Below are positions 19,095 to 29,192 of a stretch of 64,000 bases of DNA, piece after piece. Under the pieces are notes generated by a model. The model saw only the letters and a program-made list of their open reading frames with translations, did not search any database and was not told the DNA's origin. The position numbers and the translations under genes are program-made. Within the stretch, counting starts at the first letter, position 1, and each line of letters starts with the position of its first letter. Source of the stretch: Tenacibaculum tangerinum (GTDB lineage Bacteria > Bacteroidota > Bacteroidia > Flavobacteriales > Flavobacteriaceae); assembly GCF_029853675.1 (NCBI RefSeq), contig NZ_CP122539.1, forward strand, positions 1,357,001 to 1,421,000, read 5' to 3'.

Positions 19095-19251
19095 ATAAAA
19101 GCATCTTCTGTGAAGGCTTTCATACTTCAAATTAACACAAATTTACCAAAGTGTTAAAACATTTTTAAGACACATTGGTGTTTTATTTGTAAGACAAGAA
19201 GTTTTACACTTCTTTTTTACAATTATTTAAGCGCATTTTAAAAACATTTGC

Positions 19252-20073
19252 ATGACACCACAACTACCCATTACTTTACTACTCTTTTTGATTGCTTCGC
19301 ACGTCACAGCTCAGGAAAACCGAAAATTCTTCTATGCTACCATACAAGATGAAATGGGTGCTGTTGCAAATGCCCACGTTATTAATCTAACTACGAAGCA
19401 AGGTACTTTTACAAACGATTTTGGTAAGTTTAAAGTGTTGGCAAAACCTAACGATACTTTGCAAATTTCGTTTGTGGGGTATGAAACCAAAAAAATTGTG
19501 GTAGCCATACATCACTTCGGAATACAAGAAAATACTATTCAATTAAAAAAAGTACCTATCGAATTGGATGAAGTAGCTATAAAAAAGCATCATTTAATAG
19601 GTTTTATTGCTGTAGACACCAAACAGACACCCAAAGATATTGCAGCTGACAAGTCGAAAAGCGCTCTAGATTTTTCTATGATTGATTTTAAGAAATCAAT
19701 TATTTTACCCATTGACGAAATGGATAGAGCCAAAGCTCCGAATATGCTACTAGAAATTGACCCCATTAGCAAATTTGCTGGTGTTGGTTCAGGTTTTAGT
19801 ACTGGCCTTGATAAATACTCAGCAAACCTAAAAGCATTACGAAAAGATATTAATTATAAAGAAACTTTTCCTAAAATGTTGCTCTCTGAATTTGGAGAAC
19901 ACTTCTTTTTTAAAGAGCTTAAAATTCCCGAAGAAAAATATCTTCATTTTTTAGCGTACTGCAATCCTTTAGGAATCGAAAAACTTTATAAGGAAGGAAA
20001 AGTTTTAAAAGTAATTGCTATTTTAAAAGAAGAAAGTAAAAGCTACTTAAAAATAAAGAACGAAGAAAGATGA
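19252..20073 (+). CDS. Secreted carboxypeptidase-regulatory-like protein, array member 1
   Basis: 273 residues with a signal peptide (PITLLLFLIASHVTAQ). Residues ~25-110 form a CarboxypepD_reg-like beta-sandwich (GAVANAHVINLTTKQGTFTN...FVGYETKKIVV). The middle (~120-195) is unlike the siblings. The last ~65 residues (LLSEFGEHFFFKELKIPEEKY...NPLGIEKLYKEGK) are nearly identical to member 2. Its TGA overlaps the next ATG by four bases, so the first three genes are coupled. The family role is surface or periplasmic, otherwise unknown. Confidence 0.8.
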   Translation: MTPQLPITLLLFLIASHVTAQENRKFFYATIQDEMGAVANAHVINLTTKQGTFTNDFGKFKVLAKPNDTLQISFVGYETKKIVVAIHHFGIQENTIQLKKVPIELDEVAIKKHHLIGFIAVDTKQTPKDIAADKSKSALDFSMIDFKKSIILPIDEMDRAKAPNMLLEIDPISKFAGVGSGFSTGLDKYSANLKALRKDINYKETFPKMLLSEFGEHFFFKELKIPEEKYLHFLAYCNPLGIEKLYKEGKVLKVIAILKEESKSYLKIKNEER

Positions 20074-20894
20074 AAAGAACAGTCTTCTTTATCATTTGTA
20101 GTACGCTTTCTTTAACCGCTTTATCTCAAAAACATCGAAAATTCTTCTATGCTACCTTACAAGATGAAATGGGTGCCGTTGCAAATGCGCATGTGATCAA
20201 TCTAACTACGAAGCAAGGTACTTTTACAAACGATTATGGTAAGTTTAAAGTGTTGGCAAAACCTAACGATACTTTGCAAATTTCGTTTGTGGGATATGAA
20301 ACCAAGAAGTTTATGATAGGCATACATCACTTCGGAATACAAGAAAATACTATTCAATTAAAAAAAGTGCCTATTGAATTGGAAGAGGTAGAGCTAAAAA
20401 AGCATGATTTAACAGGTTTTATTGCTTTAGATTCAAAAAAAACTCCTGAAGACTTAACCCATAAACCCATAAAAAAATTAATGGATATTATTATGGGAAT
20501 TGATTACAGTACTCCCATCATTAAAAAGTTAGATTATATCGATAAACATGTGAAGCCCCCCAATGTAGAAACTGACCCCACCCAATTAATACAGGGTGTT
20601 TCTCTTGGACTGGTCATTTCTCTTTCAAAAGGAAAAAGTTCAAAGAAACAACGGGATACACGAAAAAAACTAAAAAGTAAAGAGACTTTTCATAAAATGT
20701 TGCTCTCTGAATTTGGAGAACACTTCTTCTTTAAAGAGCTTAAAATTCCCAAAGAAAAATATCTTCATTTCTTAACGTATTGCAATCCTTTAGGAATCGA
20801 AAAACTTTATAAGGAAGGAAAAGTTTTAAAAGTAATTGCTATTTTACAAGAAGAAAGTAAAAGCTACTTAAAAATAAAGAACGAAAAAGAATGA
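20070..20894 (+). CDS. Secreted carboxypeptidase-regulatory-like protein, array member 2
   Basis: 274 residues with a signal peptide (MKRTVFFIICSTLSLTALSQ). The N-terminal beta-sandwich and the C-terminal segment are almost the same as in member 1, even at DNA level, while the middle (~120-195) is different. This suggests recent duplication with exchange or diversification of the central part. It overlaps both neighbours by four bases (ATGA). Confidence 0.8.
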   Translation: MKRTVFFIICSTLSLTALSQKHRKFFYATLQDEMGAVANAHVINLTTKQGTFTNDYGKFKVLAKPNDTLQISFVGYETKKFMIGIHHFGIQENTIQLKKVPIELEEVELKKHDLTGFIALDSKKTPEDLTHKPIKKLMDIIMGIDYSTPIIKKLDYIDKHVKPPNVETDPTQLIQGVSLGLVISLSKGKSSKKQRDTRKKLKSKETFHKMLLSEFGEHFFFKELKIPKEKYLHFLTYCNPLGIEKLYKEGKVLKVIAILQEESKSYLKIKNEKE

Positions 20895-21667
20895 AAAAAA
20901 CATTATTCCTTATCATTTGTAGTACGCTTTCTTTAACCGCTGTATCTCAAAAACATCGAAAATTCTTCTATGCTACCTTACAAGATGAAATGGGTGCCGT
21001 TGCAAATGCGCATGTGATCAATCTAACTACGAAGCAAGGTACTTTTACAAACGATCATGGTAAGTTTAGAATTTTAGCAATACCCAACGATACATTAAAG
21101 ATTTCGTTTGTGGGGTATGAAACTAAAAAAATTGTGGTAGCCATACATCACTTCGGAATACAAGAAAACCATATCAAACTAAAAAAAGTACCTATTGAAT
21201 TGGAAGAGGTGGAGCTAAAAAAGCATGATTTAACAGGTTTTATTGCTTTAGATTCAAAACATATAAAATCTGAAAAAGAAATCAATGCCGAAACGTTGAA
21301 TTTACCTTTTGCGGGCTCTAGAATACTTACTCCAGCCGAAAGAAGATTGCATACAGCGATGACAAGTTCTGCAGGAATTCCGCTAGACCCGCTGTTAAAT
21401 TGGATGTCTGGTAGATTAAAAAAACTGAAAAAACTCAAAGCGATTGAAGACACTGAAAAAAGAGTACAAAACATACGTACTAACTACCGCTTATACATTT
21501 CAAACGAACTGAGCATATTACAAGAAGATATTGAACGATTTATTTATTTTGCTGAAGGAGCAGACGATTTCAACTCTTTTTACCTAAATGATGAAATGAG
21601 CATGATTGAATTCTTGCAAAAGAAATCTATTGTGTTCAAAAAACTAAACCCTAAAAATTATCATTAA
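20891..21667 (+). CDS. Secreted carboxypeptidase-regulatory-like protein, array member 3
   Basis: 258 residues. The first ~110 residues are near-identical to members 1 and 2, including the signal peptide of member 2. From about residue 125 it carries an unrelated, mostly helical C-terminal half (EKEINAETLNLPFAGSRILTPAERR...) that lacks the shared SEFGEHFFFKELKIP segment. It is the same leader module on a different tail. Confidence 0.78.
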   Translation: MKKTLFLIICSTLSLTAVSQKHRKFFYATLQDEMGAVANAHVINLTTKQGTFTNDHGKFRILAIPNDTLKISFVGYETKKIVVAIHHFGIQENHIKLKKVPIELEEVELKKHDLTGFIALDSKHIKSEKEINAETLNLPFAGSRILTPAERRLHTAMTSSAGIPLDPLLNWMSGRLKKLKKLKAIEDTEKRVQNIRTNYRLYISNELSILQEDIERFIYFAEGADDFNSFYLNDEMSMIEFLQKKSIVFKKLNPKNYH

Positions 21668-21751
21668 ATCTAATACATCTATTAATTTTTTCTATGGCTG
21701 TTTGTTAAGAATATTTTGTACCTTTAGAAGTAAGCAAAACAACCTATACAC

Positions 21752-22546
21752 ATGAAAAAAGCGCTCCTCCTTTTATTTTTGTTATCTCAAATTATATATT
21801 CACAAGAAGAACGAAAAACACTTTTTGGAATTGTTTATGATGAAGATGGTGTTTTAGAAAATGCTCATATCGTTAATTTTTCAACACAACAAGCCACATT
21901 TGCTAATGAAAAAGGAGAATATAGGCTTTTTGCTAAACCCACAGATTCTATTAGATATAGTAGTATAGGTCATGAAACTATATACTTAAAACTAACTAAA
22001 AAAGATTTTAATACCTACAGAAAAATAACTACGCTCAAGAAACAAGATTACTTGCTAGATGAAATCCAATTGATAAAGAATCAACTTTTTGGTGAGCTTT
22101 CTATGGATTTAAAAAAAATAAAACGAGATAAAAAAGCAGAAATTGCAACGAGTACAACCGATTTTTCTAATGTAAATTACACTACTTATACTGCAGACGA
22201 CCATATTAACAAACACGTAAAACCTATTGTGGTAAGAGCTGACCCTACCAAAGAGTTTGAAGGAATGGGAACCACCAATGTTATTCCCTTTAAAGAATCG
22301 GCTGAACTATGGAAGCTACGTAAAGAATTAGCTTTTAAAGAAAATATGCCCACCAAACTATTGAATGAATTGGGCGAAGATTTCTTTTTTTCTGAATTAA
22401 AAATTCCAGTAGATAAATACTACCACTTTCTCGAATACTGCAATCCACTTGGTATTGAAAAGTTGTATCAGAACCGTGAAGTCATGAAAGTGATTCAAAT
22501 CTTAAGGAAAGAACACGAAGAATATCTTAGAATCATTGAAAAATAG
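21752..22546 (+). CDS. Secreted carboxypeptidase-regulatory-like protein, array member 4
   Basis: 264 residues with a signal peptide (KALLLLFLLSQIIYSQ). It has the same layout as members 1 and 2 (beta-sandwich, variable middle, LGEDFFFSELKIPVDKYYHFLEYCNPLGIEKLY end) but is clearly more diverged. It is separated from member 3 by 84 bases and may have its own promoter. Confidence 0.78.
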   Translation: MKKALLLLFLLSQIIYSQEERKTLFGIVYDEDGVLENAHIVNFSTQQATFANEKGEYRLFAKPTDSIRYSSIGHETIYLKLTKKDFNTYRKITTLKKQDYLLDEIQLIKNQLFGELSMDLKKIKRDKKAEIATSTTDFSNVNYTTYTADDHINKHVKPIVVRADPTKEFEGMGTTNVIPFKESAELWKLRKELAFKENMPTKLLNELGEDFFFSELKIPVDKYYHFLEYCNPLGIEKLYQNREVMKVIQILRKEHEEYLRIIEK

Positions 22547-22579
22547 TACTTTGGCGCACTAATTGATGTTGAACCAACC

Positions 22580-23071
22580 ATGAAGAAATTTTTCATTTTT
22601 TTATTTCTATTTCCCTTACTATCGTTTACACTACATAAATATTATATCGCCTTAACGGAGATAGAATATATCGAAGATACACAAAGCGTGCAAATGATTA
22701 TGAATGTATTTATGGATGATATTGAAACTGCAATTAATAAAGAGTATCATACCGACTTACGAATTGCAACAAAAAATGAACTCGCAACTATTAATGACTA
22801 TTTTTATACCTATCTAAAAAAGCACTTCAAAGTAAATATAAACGATGAAGAAAAGGTTTATAAATTCATTGGTAAAGAATACGACGGTAACATTGTGTAT
22901 TTTTATTTAGAAATAGAGGGTGTTTCATCACCCAAATCAATAAAAATAACAAACGATATTTTAGTCAAACACTTTCCTGAACAACAAAACCTTATCAAAG
23001 CAACAGTTAAAAAGCAGCGTAAAAGTTTGTTTTTATCAAGTGATAATGATAAAGGTTTGTTAAAATTTTAA
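22580..23071 (+). CDS. DUF6702 family protein
   Basis: 163 residues with an N-terminal signal or membrane segment (FIFLFLFPLLSFTLHKYYIALTEIEY). The body is the compact alpha/beta domain seen in Flavobacteriia next to M1 peptidases. Conserved features are HKYYIALTEI..., NVFMDDIETAIN and YFYLEIEGVSSPKSIKI. Function unknown. It lies 33 bases after array member 4 and 72 bases before the M1 peptidase, so the three are probably one transcription unit. Confidence 0.75.
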   Translation: MKKFFIFLFLFPLLSFTLHKYYIALTEIEYIEDTQSVQMIMNVFMDDIETAINKEYHTDLRIATKNELATINDYFYTYLKKHFKVNINDEEKVYKFIGKEYDGNIVYFYLEIEGVSSPKSIKITNDILVKHFPEQQNLIKATVKKQRKSLFLSSDNDKGLLKF

Positions 23072-23143
23072 TAAAGCTTATTTTATAGTAGCAAGATTTC
23101 GTTAACTTTCGCCTTATTTATTTAAAAATTAATAAGCATCTAC

Positions 23144-25372
23144 ATGAGAAGATATTCTACGTTACTATTTTCGGCACTCTTCATATCAGCTTCTATGTTT
23201 GCGCAAGAAGCACCCAAAAAAGAACGCCAACAAGGCCATACCGATCAAAACAAATTCCGACAATTAAAAGATTTGTTAGCCACTCCTAACGATCAACGTA
23301 CTGCATCAGGAGCACCGGGTCATGCATATACACAACAAAAGGTAGATTATGTAATGAACCTACACTTAGATGAAGCTACCAATAAACTGTATGGAGATGA
23401 AGATATTACCTACCATAACAACTCGAAAGACCACTTAGAGTACTTGTGGTTACAGTTAGACCAAAATATGCGCGCTCCAGATTCTAAAACTCCCTTAGTA
23501 GAGTCGAAAGGAGCAACTGATTTTCAAACCCCAAGTGGTTTTGTAAAAGAAAATATGGGAAAACCGAAAAAGTTTGGTTTTAATATTGAAGCTGTAAAAT
23601 ATGCAGATGGTAGAGACTTATCTCATACCATTAACCGTACCATGATGCGAATTAACTTACCCAAGCCACTGGCTCCAGGCGAAGTTTTTAAATTTAAAAT
23701 TAAATGGAATTATTTAATTAACAATCATGTTGAAGATGGAGGGCGCTCAGGTTTTGAATTATTTCCTGACGGAAATAAAAACTATGTGATTGCTCAGTTT
23801 TTTCCAAGATTATGTGTGTATAACAATGTAGAAGGTTGGCAAAATATGCAATTTTGGGGTCGCAGTGAATGGGCATTAGAATTTGGTGATTATGATGTAA
23901 AAATTAACGTTCCTGCCGATCATATTTTAGAAGCTACTGGCGAATTACAAAACGAAAAAGAAGTGTTAACGAAAGAACAACGTCAGCGTTTTGAATTGGC
24001 TAGAAAATCGTTTAACAATCCTGTATTTATTGTATCTCAAAAAGAAGCTGAAGAAAATGAAAAGGAAGGAACAACTAAAACGAAAACATGGCATTTTAAA
24101 GCTAAAAATGTTCGTGACTTTGCTTTCGCTTCATCAAGAAAATATATTTGGGATGCTATGGCAGTAAACATTAATGGTAAAACCGTAATGGCTATATCGT
24201 TATATCCTAAAGAAGGAAACCCCTTATGGGAAGAACACTCAACTCGTGTGGTTGCCAATACTTTAGAAGAGTATTCGAAAATGACCTTCGATTATCCTTA
24301 TTCCAAAGCTATATCGGTACATGCGAAGCGTCAAGGAATGGAATACCCAATGATTTGTTTTAATTTCGGACGACCAAATCCTGACGGAACTTATTCTGAT
24401 AGAGTAAAAAATGGAATGATTGGCGTGATTACCCATGAGGTAGGACACAACTTTTTTCCTATGATTGTAAACTCTGACGAACGTCAGTGGACTTGGATGG
24501 ACGAAGGTTTAAATTCTTTTGTAGAAATTTTAGCCGAACTAGATTACGATCCAAATTTTAATACCCGTAACTTACCGAAAGACATCGTTCGTTATATGAG
24601 CTTAGACCAAGATAAATTAAGTCCAATCATGTCTCAAGGTGATTATGTACATAATTTTGGTCCTAACGCCTATACAAAGCCGGCTGCTGGTTTATATATG
24701 TTACGCCAAACAATTATGGGACCAGAATTATTTGATTACGCTTTTAGAACCTATTCTAAAAGATGGATGTTCAAACACCCTACTCCTGCTGATTTCTTTA
24801 GAACTATGGAAGATGCATCTGGTATGGATTTAGATTGGTTTTGGAGAGGTTGGTTTTACACAACCGATTATACTGATATTGGCATTAAAGACGTAAAACC
24901 TTTATACGTAACCAATAAACCTAACGAAGAAACAAAAAAGTTACAAGAACAATATCCACACTACTTTACTCGTATGGGTAAGCTAGTGTATTTAACAACC
25001 AACAAAGATGATGCTGATAACTCTGCTGTTAAAACATATATTAACAGCTTATCTGCCGAGGAAAAAGCGAACTTAAAAGATATTCCTAATTATATATACC
25101 AAGTTGAGTTTGAAAAACCAGGCGGTTTGGTAATGCCTATTATTGTAGAATTAACGTATGCCGATGGTAGCAAAAAACGTGAAACTTTCCCCGCTCAAAT
25201 ATGGAGAAAAAATGAGCATGAGGTATCTCGTGTATTTACTTCATCGCAAGAAATTAAAAGTATTGTTGTAGATCCTGATTTAGAAACTGCTGATATTGAT
25301 ACTTCCAATAACAGCTGGCCAAAACAAACAACAAATAAGTTTGATGCTTTTAAAAACAAAGCTAAAAACTAA
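23144..25372 (+). CDS. M1 family metallopeptidase, secreted
   Basis: 742 residues with a signal peptide (TLLFSALFISASMFAQ). The M1 zinc site HEVGHNFFP is near residue 430, with the third ligand in WTWMDEGLNSF. The N-terminal ~200 residues match the M1 beta-domain. The gluzincin fold hydrolyses N-terminal peptide bonds. A perfect long hairpin follows as a shared terminator with the opposing gene. Confidence 0.92.
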   Translation: MRRYSTLLFSALFISASMFAQEAPKKERQQGHTDQNKFRQLKDLLATPNDQRTASGAPGHAYTQQKVDYVMNLHLDEATNKLYGDEDITYHNNSKDHLEYLWLQLDQNMRAPDSKTPLVESKGATDFQTPSGFVKENMGKPKKFGFNIEAVKYADGRDLSHTINRTMMRINLPKPLAPGEVFKFKIKWNYLINNHVEDGGRSGFELFPDGNKNYVIAQFFPRLCVYNNVEGWQNMQFWGRSEWALEFGDYDVKINVPADHILEATGELQNEKEVLTKEQRQRFELARKSFNNPVFIVSQKEAEENEKEGTTKTKTWHFKAKNVRDFAFASSRKYIWDAMAVNINGKTVMAISLYPKEGNPLWEEHSTRVVANTLEEYSKMTFDYPYSKAISVHAKRQGMEYPMICFNFGRPNPDGTYSDRVKNGMIGVITHEVGHNFFPMIVNSDERQWTWMDEGLNSFVEILAELDYDPNFNTRNLPKDIVRYMSLDQDKLSPIMSQGDYVHNFGPNAYTKPAAGLYMLRQTIMGPELFDYAFRTYSKRWMFKHPTPADFFRTMEDASGMDLDWFWRGWFYTTDYTDIGIKDVKPLYVTNKPNEETKKLQEQYPHYFTRMGKLVYLTTNKDDADNSAVKTYINSLSAEEKANLKDIPNYIYQVEFEKPGGLVMPIIVELTYADGSKKRETFPAQIWRKNEHEVSRVFTSSQEIKSIVVDPDLETADIDTSNNSWPKQTTNKFDAFKNKAKN

Positions 25373-25391
25373 GATATAATATGCAACCATA

Positions 25392-25427
25392 AAAAAGCAG
25401 CTTATAAAATTTTATAAGCTGCTTTTT
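25392..25427. terminator. Bidirectional terminator between the M1 peptidase and the opposing gene
   Basis: Two 18-bp arms (AAAAAGCAGCTTATAAAA and its exact complement) with no loop bases. It has A- and T-runs at the ends and lies between convergent stop codons. Confidence 0.9.
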
Positions 25428-25449
25428 ACTTTTTTTAAGTTAACGTATT

Positions 25450-25884
25450 TTATTTTTTAAATAATTTGTTAACGTCTTCATACGTAAGTAACTTAGAAAC
25501 CGTCATAATATCTGGATCTCTACTTACATACTGTTGAATTTGTAGCAATACGACCCCTTCTTCTTTAGAATATTTTAACCAAACAACCTCGCCATTGGCT
25601 TTGATTTTGTATGGATCTCTAGGATTTTCTTCAAATCCACGCATAATTATTTGATGCAATTTTTCTACATCATTATCTAAGTTTTTAAATGAAAAATGAA
25701 CATACTCGTGTATGGGATCATTAATATTTTTATAATAAAAATTATAGGCCTTATCCCCTATTTTCTCTAAATAAACATATTCTATTTTTCCTACTATTTC
25801 TGTTTTAGTAGTTTCGATAAATTCAATTTGTGAATAAGAGGCTAATGAGGATAAAATAACTGCTAAAAGGAGAAGTTTTTTCAT
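25450..25884 (-). CDS. Secreted protein of unknown function
   Basis: 144 residues with a signal peptide (KKLLLLAVILSSLASYS). The mature part alternates beta-like segments with charged stretches. No recognised domain or catalytic motif. It shares a bidirectional terminator with the M1 peptidase and has its own promoter region to the right. Confidence 0.65.
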   Translation of the reverse strand: MKKLLLLAVILSSLASYSQIEFIETTKTEIVGKIEYVYLEKIGDKAYNFYYKNINDPIHEYVHFSFKNLDNDVEKLHQIIMRGFEENPRDPYKIKANGEVVWLKYSKEEGVVLLQIQQYVSRDPDIMTVSKLLTYEDVNKLFKK

Positions 25885-26152
25885 AAAATCTAAGGTTTTT
25901 ATATTGTTTTTAATGTCTAAATATAACTAAAACCAAAACGTATTTTACTTTTATATCGTATTTTTATCAATTAATTTATTTTATAATACATATTTGATTT
26001 GCAAAAAACATATCATTTCTAAATAGTACTATAACGCATGTATCTATGTAAAAATGAATAAACTATTCACCCAAGTTACTTAGCTTTTATGAATTGTACT
26101 CACTAAATATTTTTTATTTTGCAGTCATATTAATTTTCTAACCTAAAAAAGC

Positions 26153-27869
26153 ATGTTCAAAAAACTATCGTTTTTATTTGTATTGATTTTTTATTCTACT
26201 CAATGCTTTTCTCAAATACCTTACCCATACAGTAAAAGTGAATTAGAAAATTTTAAAAAAAGTTTTACCAATATAGAGAGATTGGGGTTGATAGCTCTCT
26301 TTATTACATGAGTAAGCTACGACAAACGAACAATGCTTCTTATAAAACTTTTGCTTATGCAGCAATAGAATATTTAAAAACAAGAGAAAAACAAGCAGTT
26401 GATGTTTCTTTTTACAATGATAGCATTCATAAATACCTCTCTAAAATTCCAAAAACACGTGAAAACTATCCCATTCTTTTTGACATACACATACTATTAG
26501 GTAACTCTAATAAAAGAAGAGAGTTAATTGAGCCTGCGCTGCAAAATTATGTTATCGCCGAAGATTTTGCTTTACTAGCCAATGATATAGAACGAATTAT
26601 TAAGATAAAAGGGAATATAGCCCTTATTTATCAGGATATGGAAGAGTTTGACAAAGCCTTAGATAAGGGAAAACAAACACTTGAGCTAATAGAAAAAAAT
26701 AAGAATAAGCTTGCTGAAAAATATTATAGTAGTAAATACAAAAAAATGTCTAATGTTGCCGCCATTTATGCTACTTTATATAAAAATGATACTTTAAAAA
26801 ACAAATATGCCGCCGACTCTTCTTTACATTATTACAATACTATTTTAAGAAGTAAAGATTTTAACTTCAATGACTACTATCTTGGTAAAGTATATTATGG
26901 TATAGGAACAATTTATAGCTTAAAGAGGCAGCTCATCAAAGCTAGTTTTTTTCTTGAAAAGAGTTTAGAATTATTTCGAAAAAGCAAGTCTCAATCATAC
27001 TTATACAAAGGGTATTATAATAATGGGTATAATTATTATATGCTAAACGATATAGAAAAGGCTAAAAAAACTTTTTAACTGCTTTAAGCATTAAAAAGGA
27101 TACTGTTTTAGATTATAACTATATGAGCATGCACAACTACCTTTCTAAGATATACTCCAAACAAAATAAAAAGGATTCTGCTAACTATTATTTAAACACA
27201 TTTATTACCGACTACCACAAAATAACTTCAAGGAATGAGCAACAAATTAAAGGAGCCTATAAAGTTGATCTTGATGAAAAAATAAAAGAATTGAAAGAGT
27301 TGAAAGAATATATTGCCAACAAAGATTCTTACTACACTACTATTTTTAGTAGTTTGGTTGCCATTTTACTGTTTATTAGCTTCTTGGTAATAAAAAACGC
27401 TAAAGAAAAAAAGAAAGCAAATGAAAAACTAAATGAGTTATTGGCTAAAATTTCAAAAAAAGAAGACTTAAACGAAAAATCATTCTCTTTATCTAATAAC
27501 TTTAAAATAAAAGACAAACATCATCAACAGATTATTGAGGGACTCTTAAAGCTAGAAGAAAAAAAATACTTCTTAAAAGAAGAGTTCAATTTATACAATG
27601 CAGCCAAAAAAATTGGAACGAATACCACTTACTTATCAAAAATCATTAAAGAACATAAAAAAATGAGTTTTAATGATTATACGAACGAGTTAAGAATTAA
27701 TTACATTATTGAACTACTTAGTAGCGATAAGAAAGTTAGGTCATATACAACACAAGCCATAGGAGAAATAGCTGGATATAAAAATGCAAAATCGTTTACA
27801 CGAATATTTAAGAAATATACAGGAATAACTCCGTATCAATTTATTGAAAAAATTGATACGGAGTTGTAG
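26153..27869 (+). pseudogene. TPR-repeat membrane regulator with AraC-type HTH, two frameshifts
   Basis: Reading starts at the ATG at 26153 (MFKKLSFLFVLIFYSTQCFSQ, a signal peptide). The frame must change at the GGGG near 26285 (NIERLG / VDSSLYYMSKLRQTN) and again near 27065-27077 in an A7CT5 run (KAKKTF / LTALSIKKD). The restored product is about 570 residues: periplasmic TPR helices, one membrane segment (TIFSSLVAILLFISFLVI), a short coiled coil, and a C-terminal HTH_18/AraC domain (IGTNTTYLSKIIKEHKK..., IGEIAGYKNAKSFTRIFKKYTGITPYQF). This is a known Bacteroidota regulator architecture. As written the gene is broken twice; both breaks are at homopolymers. Confidence 0.82.
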
Positions 27870-27886
27870 CAAATTGGTTCTTTGAC

Positions 27887-28108
27887 TTATAATCCTAGAC
27901 TCTTCTTGTTATTTTTCTCATAACATTCATCTCTTGTACCACCAGGAGGCAGCTTAAAACATTCCTCTTCCCCATCTGTATCAGGATCTCCATAACCGTT
28001 CGAACTAAAGTCCGATGGCAATTCTATTGGATCACCTGCAAAAACTTTAGATTTTTCTTCTGATGTTAATTCGTATTTCACTAACGATTGAATTGATAAA
28101 CGCTTCAT
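27887..28108 (-). CDS. Candidate peptide precursor with a natural-product-precursor-like leader
   Basis: 73 residues. The N-terminal part MKRLSIQSLVKYELTSEEKSKV resembles the leader of Bacteroidota natural-product or bacteriocin precursors (MKKL...LxxExxxVxGG type), though an FAGDP rather than a clear GG follows. The remaining ~45 residues are acidic and Gly/Pro-rich with two Cys (EEECFKLPPGG, RDECYE). It is convergent with the TPR/AraC regulator, with only 17 bases between stops. No maturation enzyme or ABC exporter is visible in the window. Confidence 0.6.
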   Translation of the reverse strand: MKRLSIQSLVKYELTSEEKSKVFAGDPIELPSDFSSNGYGDPDTDGEEECFKLPPGGTRDECYEKNNKKSLGL

Positions 28109-28371
28109 AAGTTTTTAGTTTTAGTTTTTAGTAAAGTTAATTTTTTTACCTACAGGGTTTAATTTTACGACATTAGCCACCTTATAACAACATCAAAACA
28201 TTGATAAACAAATAATTAACCCTTTTTTTAACCTGCTATTTTTTTTAAATAGTACCTGCTCTTTTCTTAAATAGTTACTGAATATGTTTCTTTAGCATCT
28301 CTATTTTTCTAATATTTGAGACAATTAATTCTTAAACGCAGAACCTGAAAAGCGTAAGGAAAACTTAAAAT

Positions 28372-28582
28372 AACATGAGTTCGGGATATCATTATGTTGA
28401 TTTTAAGATTTTATCTCTAAAGCCTATTTAAAAATGTCATTCCGACCAGAGGAAGGAATCTCATGCAGACAAGTAACTCATGTTATTGAGATGTATCATC
28501 ACTCATATTTCATTCAATCGACATGACATGCTTTTGATTTTGAAGGAACTTAATTTGATATTTTGCATCGAATACTCACGTT
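28372..28582 (+). repeat. MITE-like repeat, copy 3 (both ends present)
   Basis: The left terminal sequence AACATGAGTTCGGGATATC and right terminal sequence GATATTTTGCATCGAATACTCACGTT are inverted relatives. The interior has TGTCATTCCGACCAGAGG...GAGATGTATCATCACTCATA. About 211 bp, non-coding. It fills much of the 28109-28862 gap, which otherwise shows only AT-rich sequence. Confidence 0.75.
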
Positions 28583-28862
28583 AAAGTAATTTTTATCCCT
28601 CACGTTTAATACACAAAAGTTGTATTCACACATAGTTTCTCTGAGCTTTTTTAATGTAAAAACGTTTCTTGTAAACAAACTTTATAATTTGAAAACGAAC
28701 ACATTATAAAAAAACTTCAATAAAAAAATCTGATAGAGAACAAAAAAAGAAGCCCTTTTTTGTTTTGTAGACGGCTACAATACTTTTCTATTAAATATCT
28801 TAGGAGGTAAACATTTGTTTGCCTTTTTTCTTTTAGTTACTTTTGCTGCCATATTATTAATT

Positions 28863-29132
28863 ATGGAAAAATTAAAACAACGTTGGGGAATAGAAAATAA
28901 TTGGGCTTTGGTCGCTATTCTAATTGTCTTTGCTATCAATGGCTCATTTGCTGCTTGGGTTGCAAAACCTGTTACCAATCTATTAGGCTTGTCTGCAGAG
29001 ACCATGAACCCATGGGTATATTACCCTTTAAGAATCTTGCTTATTTTTCCTATTTATCAGGCTACCTTACCTATTGTTGGATGGCTTTTTGGGCAATTCA
29101 AATTCTTCTGGGAGTTTGAAAAAAATTCTTAA
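28863..29132 (+). CDS. DUF6787 family small membrane protein
   Basis: 89 residues from the ATG at 28863 (MEKLKQRWGIENNWALVAI). A TTG 16 codons upstream only adds an unlikely hydrophobic leader. Two to three membrane segments with the conserved WGI...NWAL start and PIYQATLPIVGWLFGQFKFFWEFEKNS end fit DUF6787. Function unknown. It is convergent with the mscS-like gene. Confidence 0.75.
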   Translation: MEKLKQRWGIENNWALVAILIVFAINGSFAAWVAKPVTNLLGLSAETMNPWVYYPLRILLIFPIYQATLPIVGWLFGQFKFFWEFEKNS

Positions 29133-29192
29133 GTCGCTTGGGGTTAGGCTTTCTATTTAAAAAAGAAAATTAATATTCTTATTTTCTAATTC

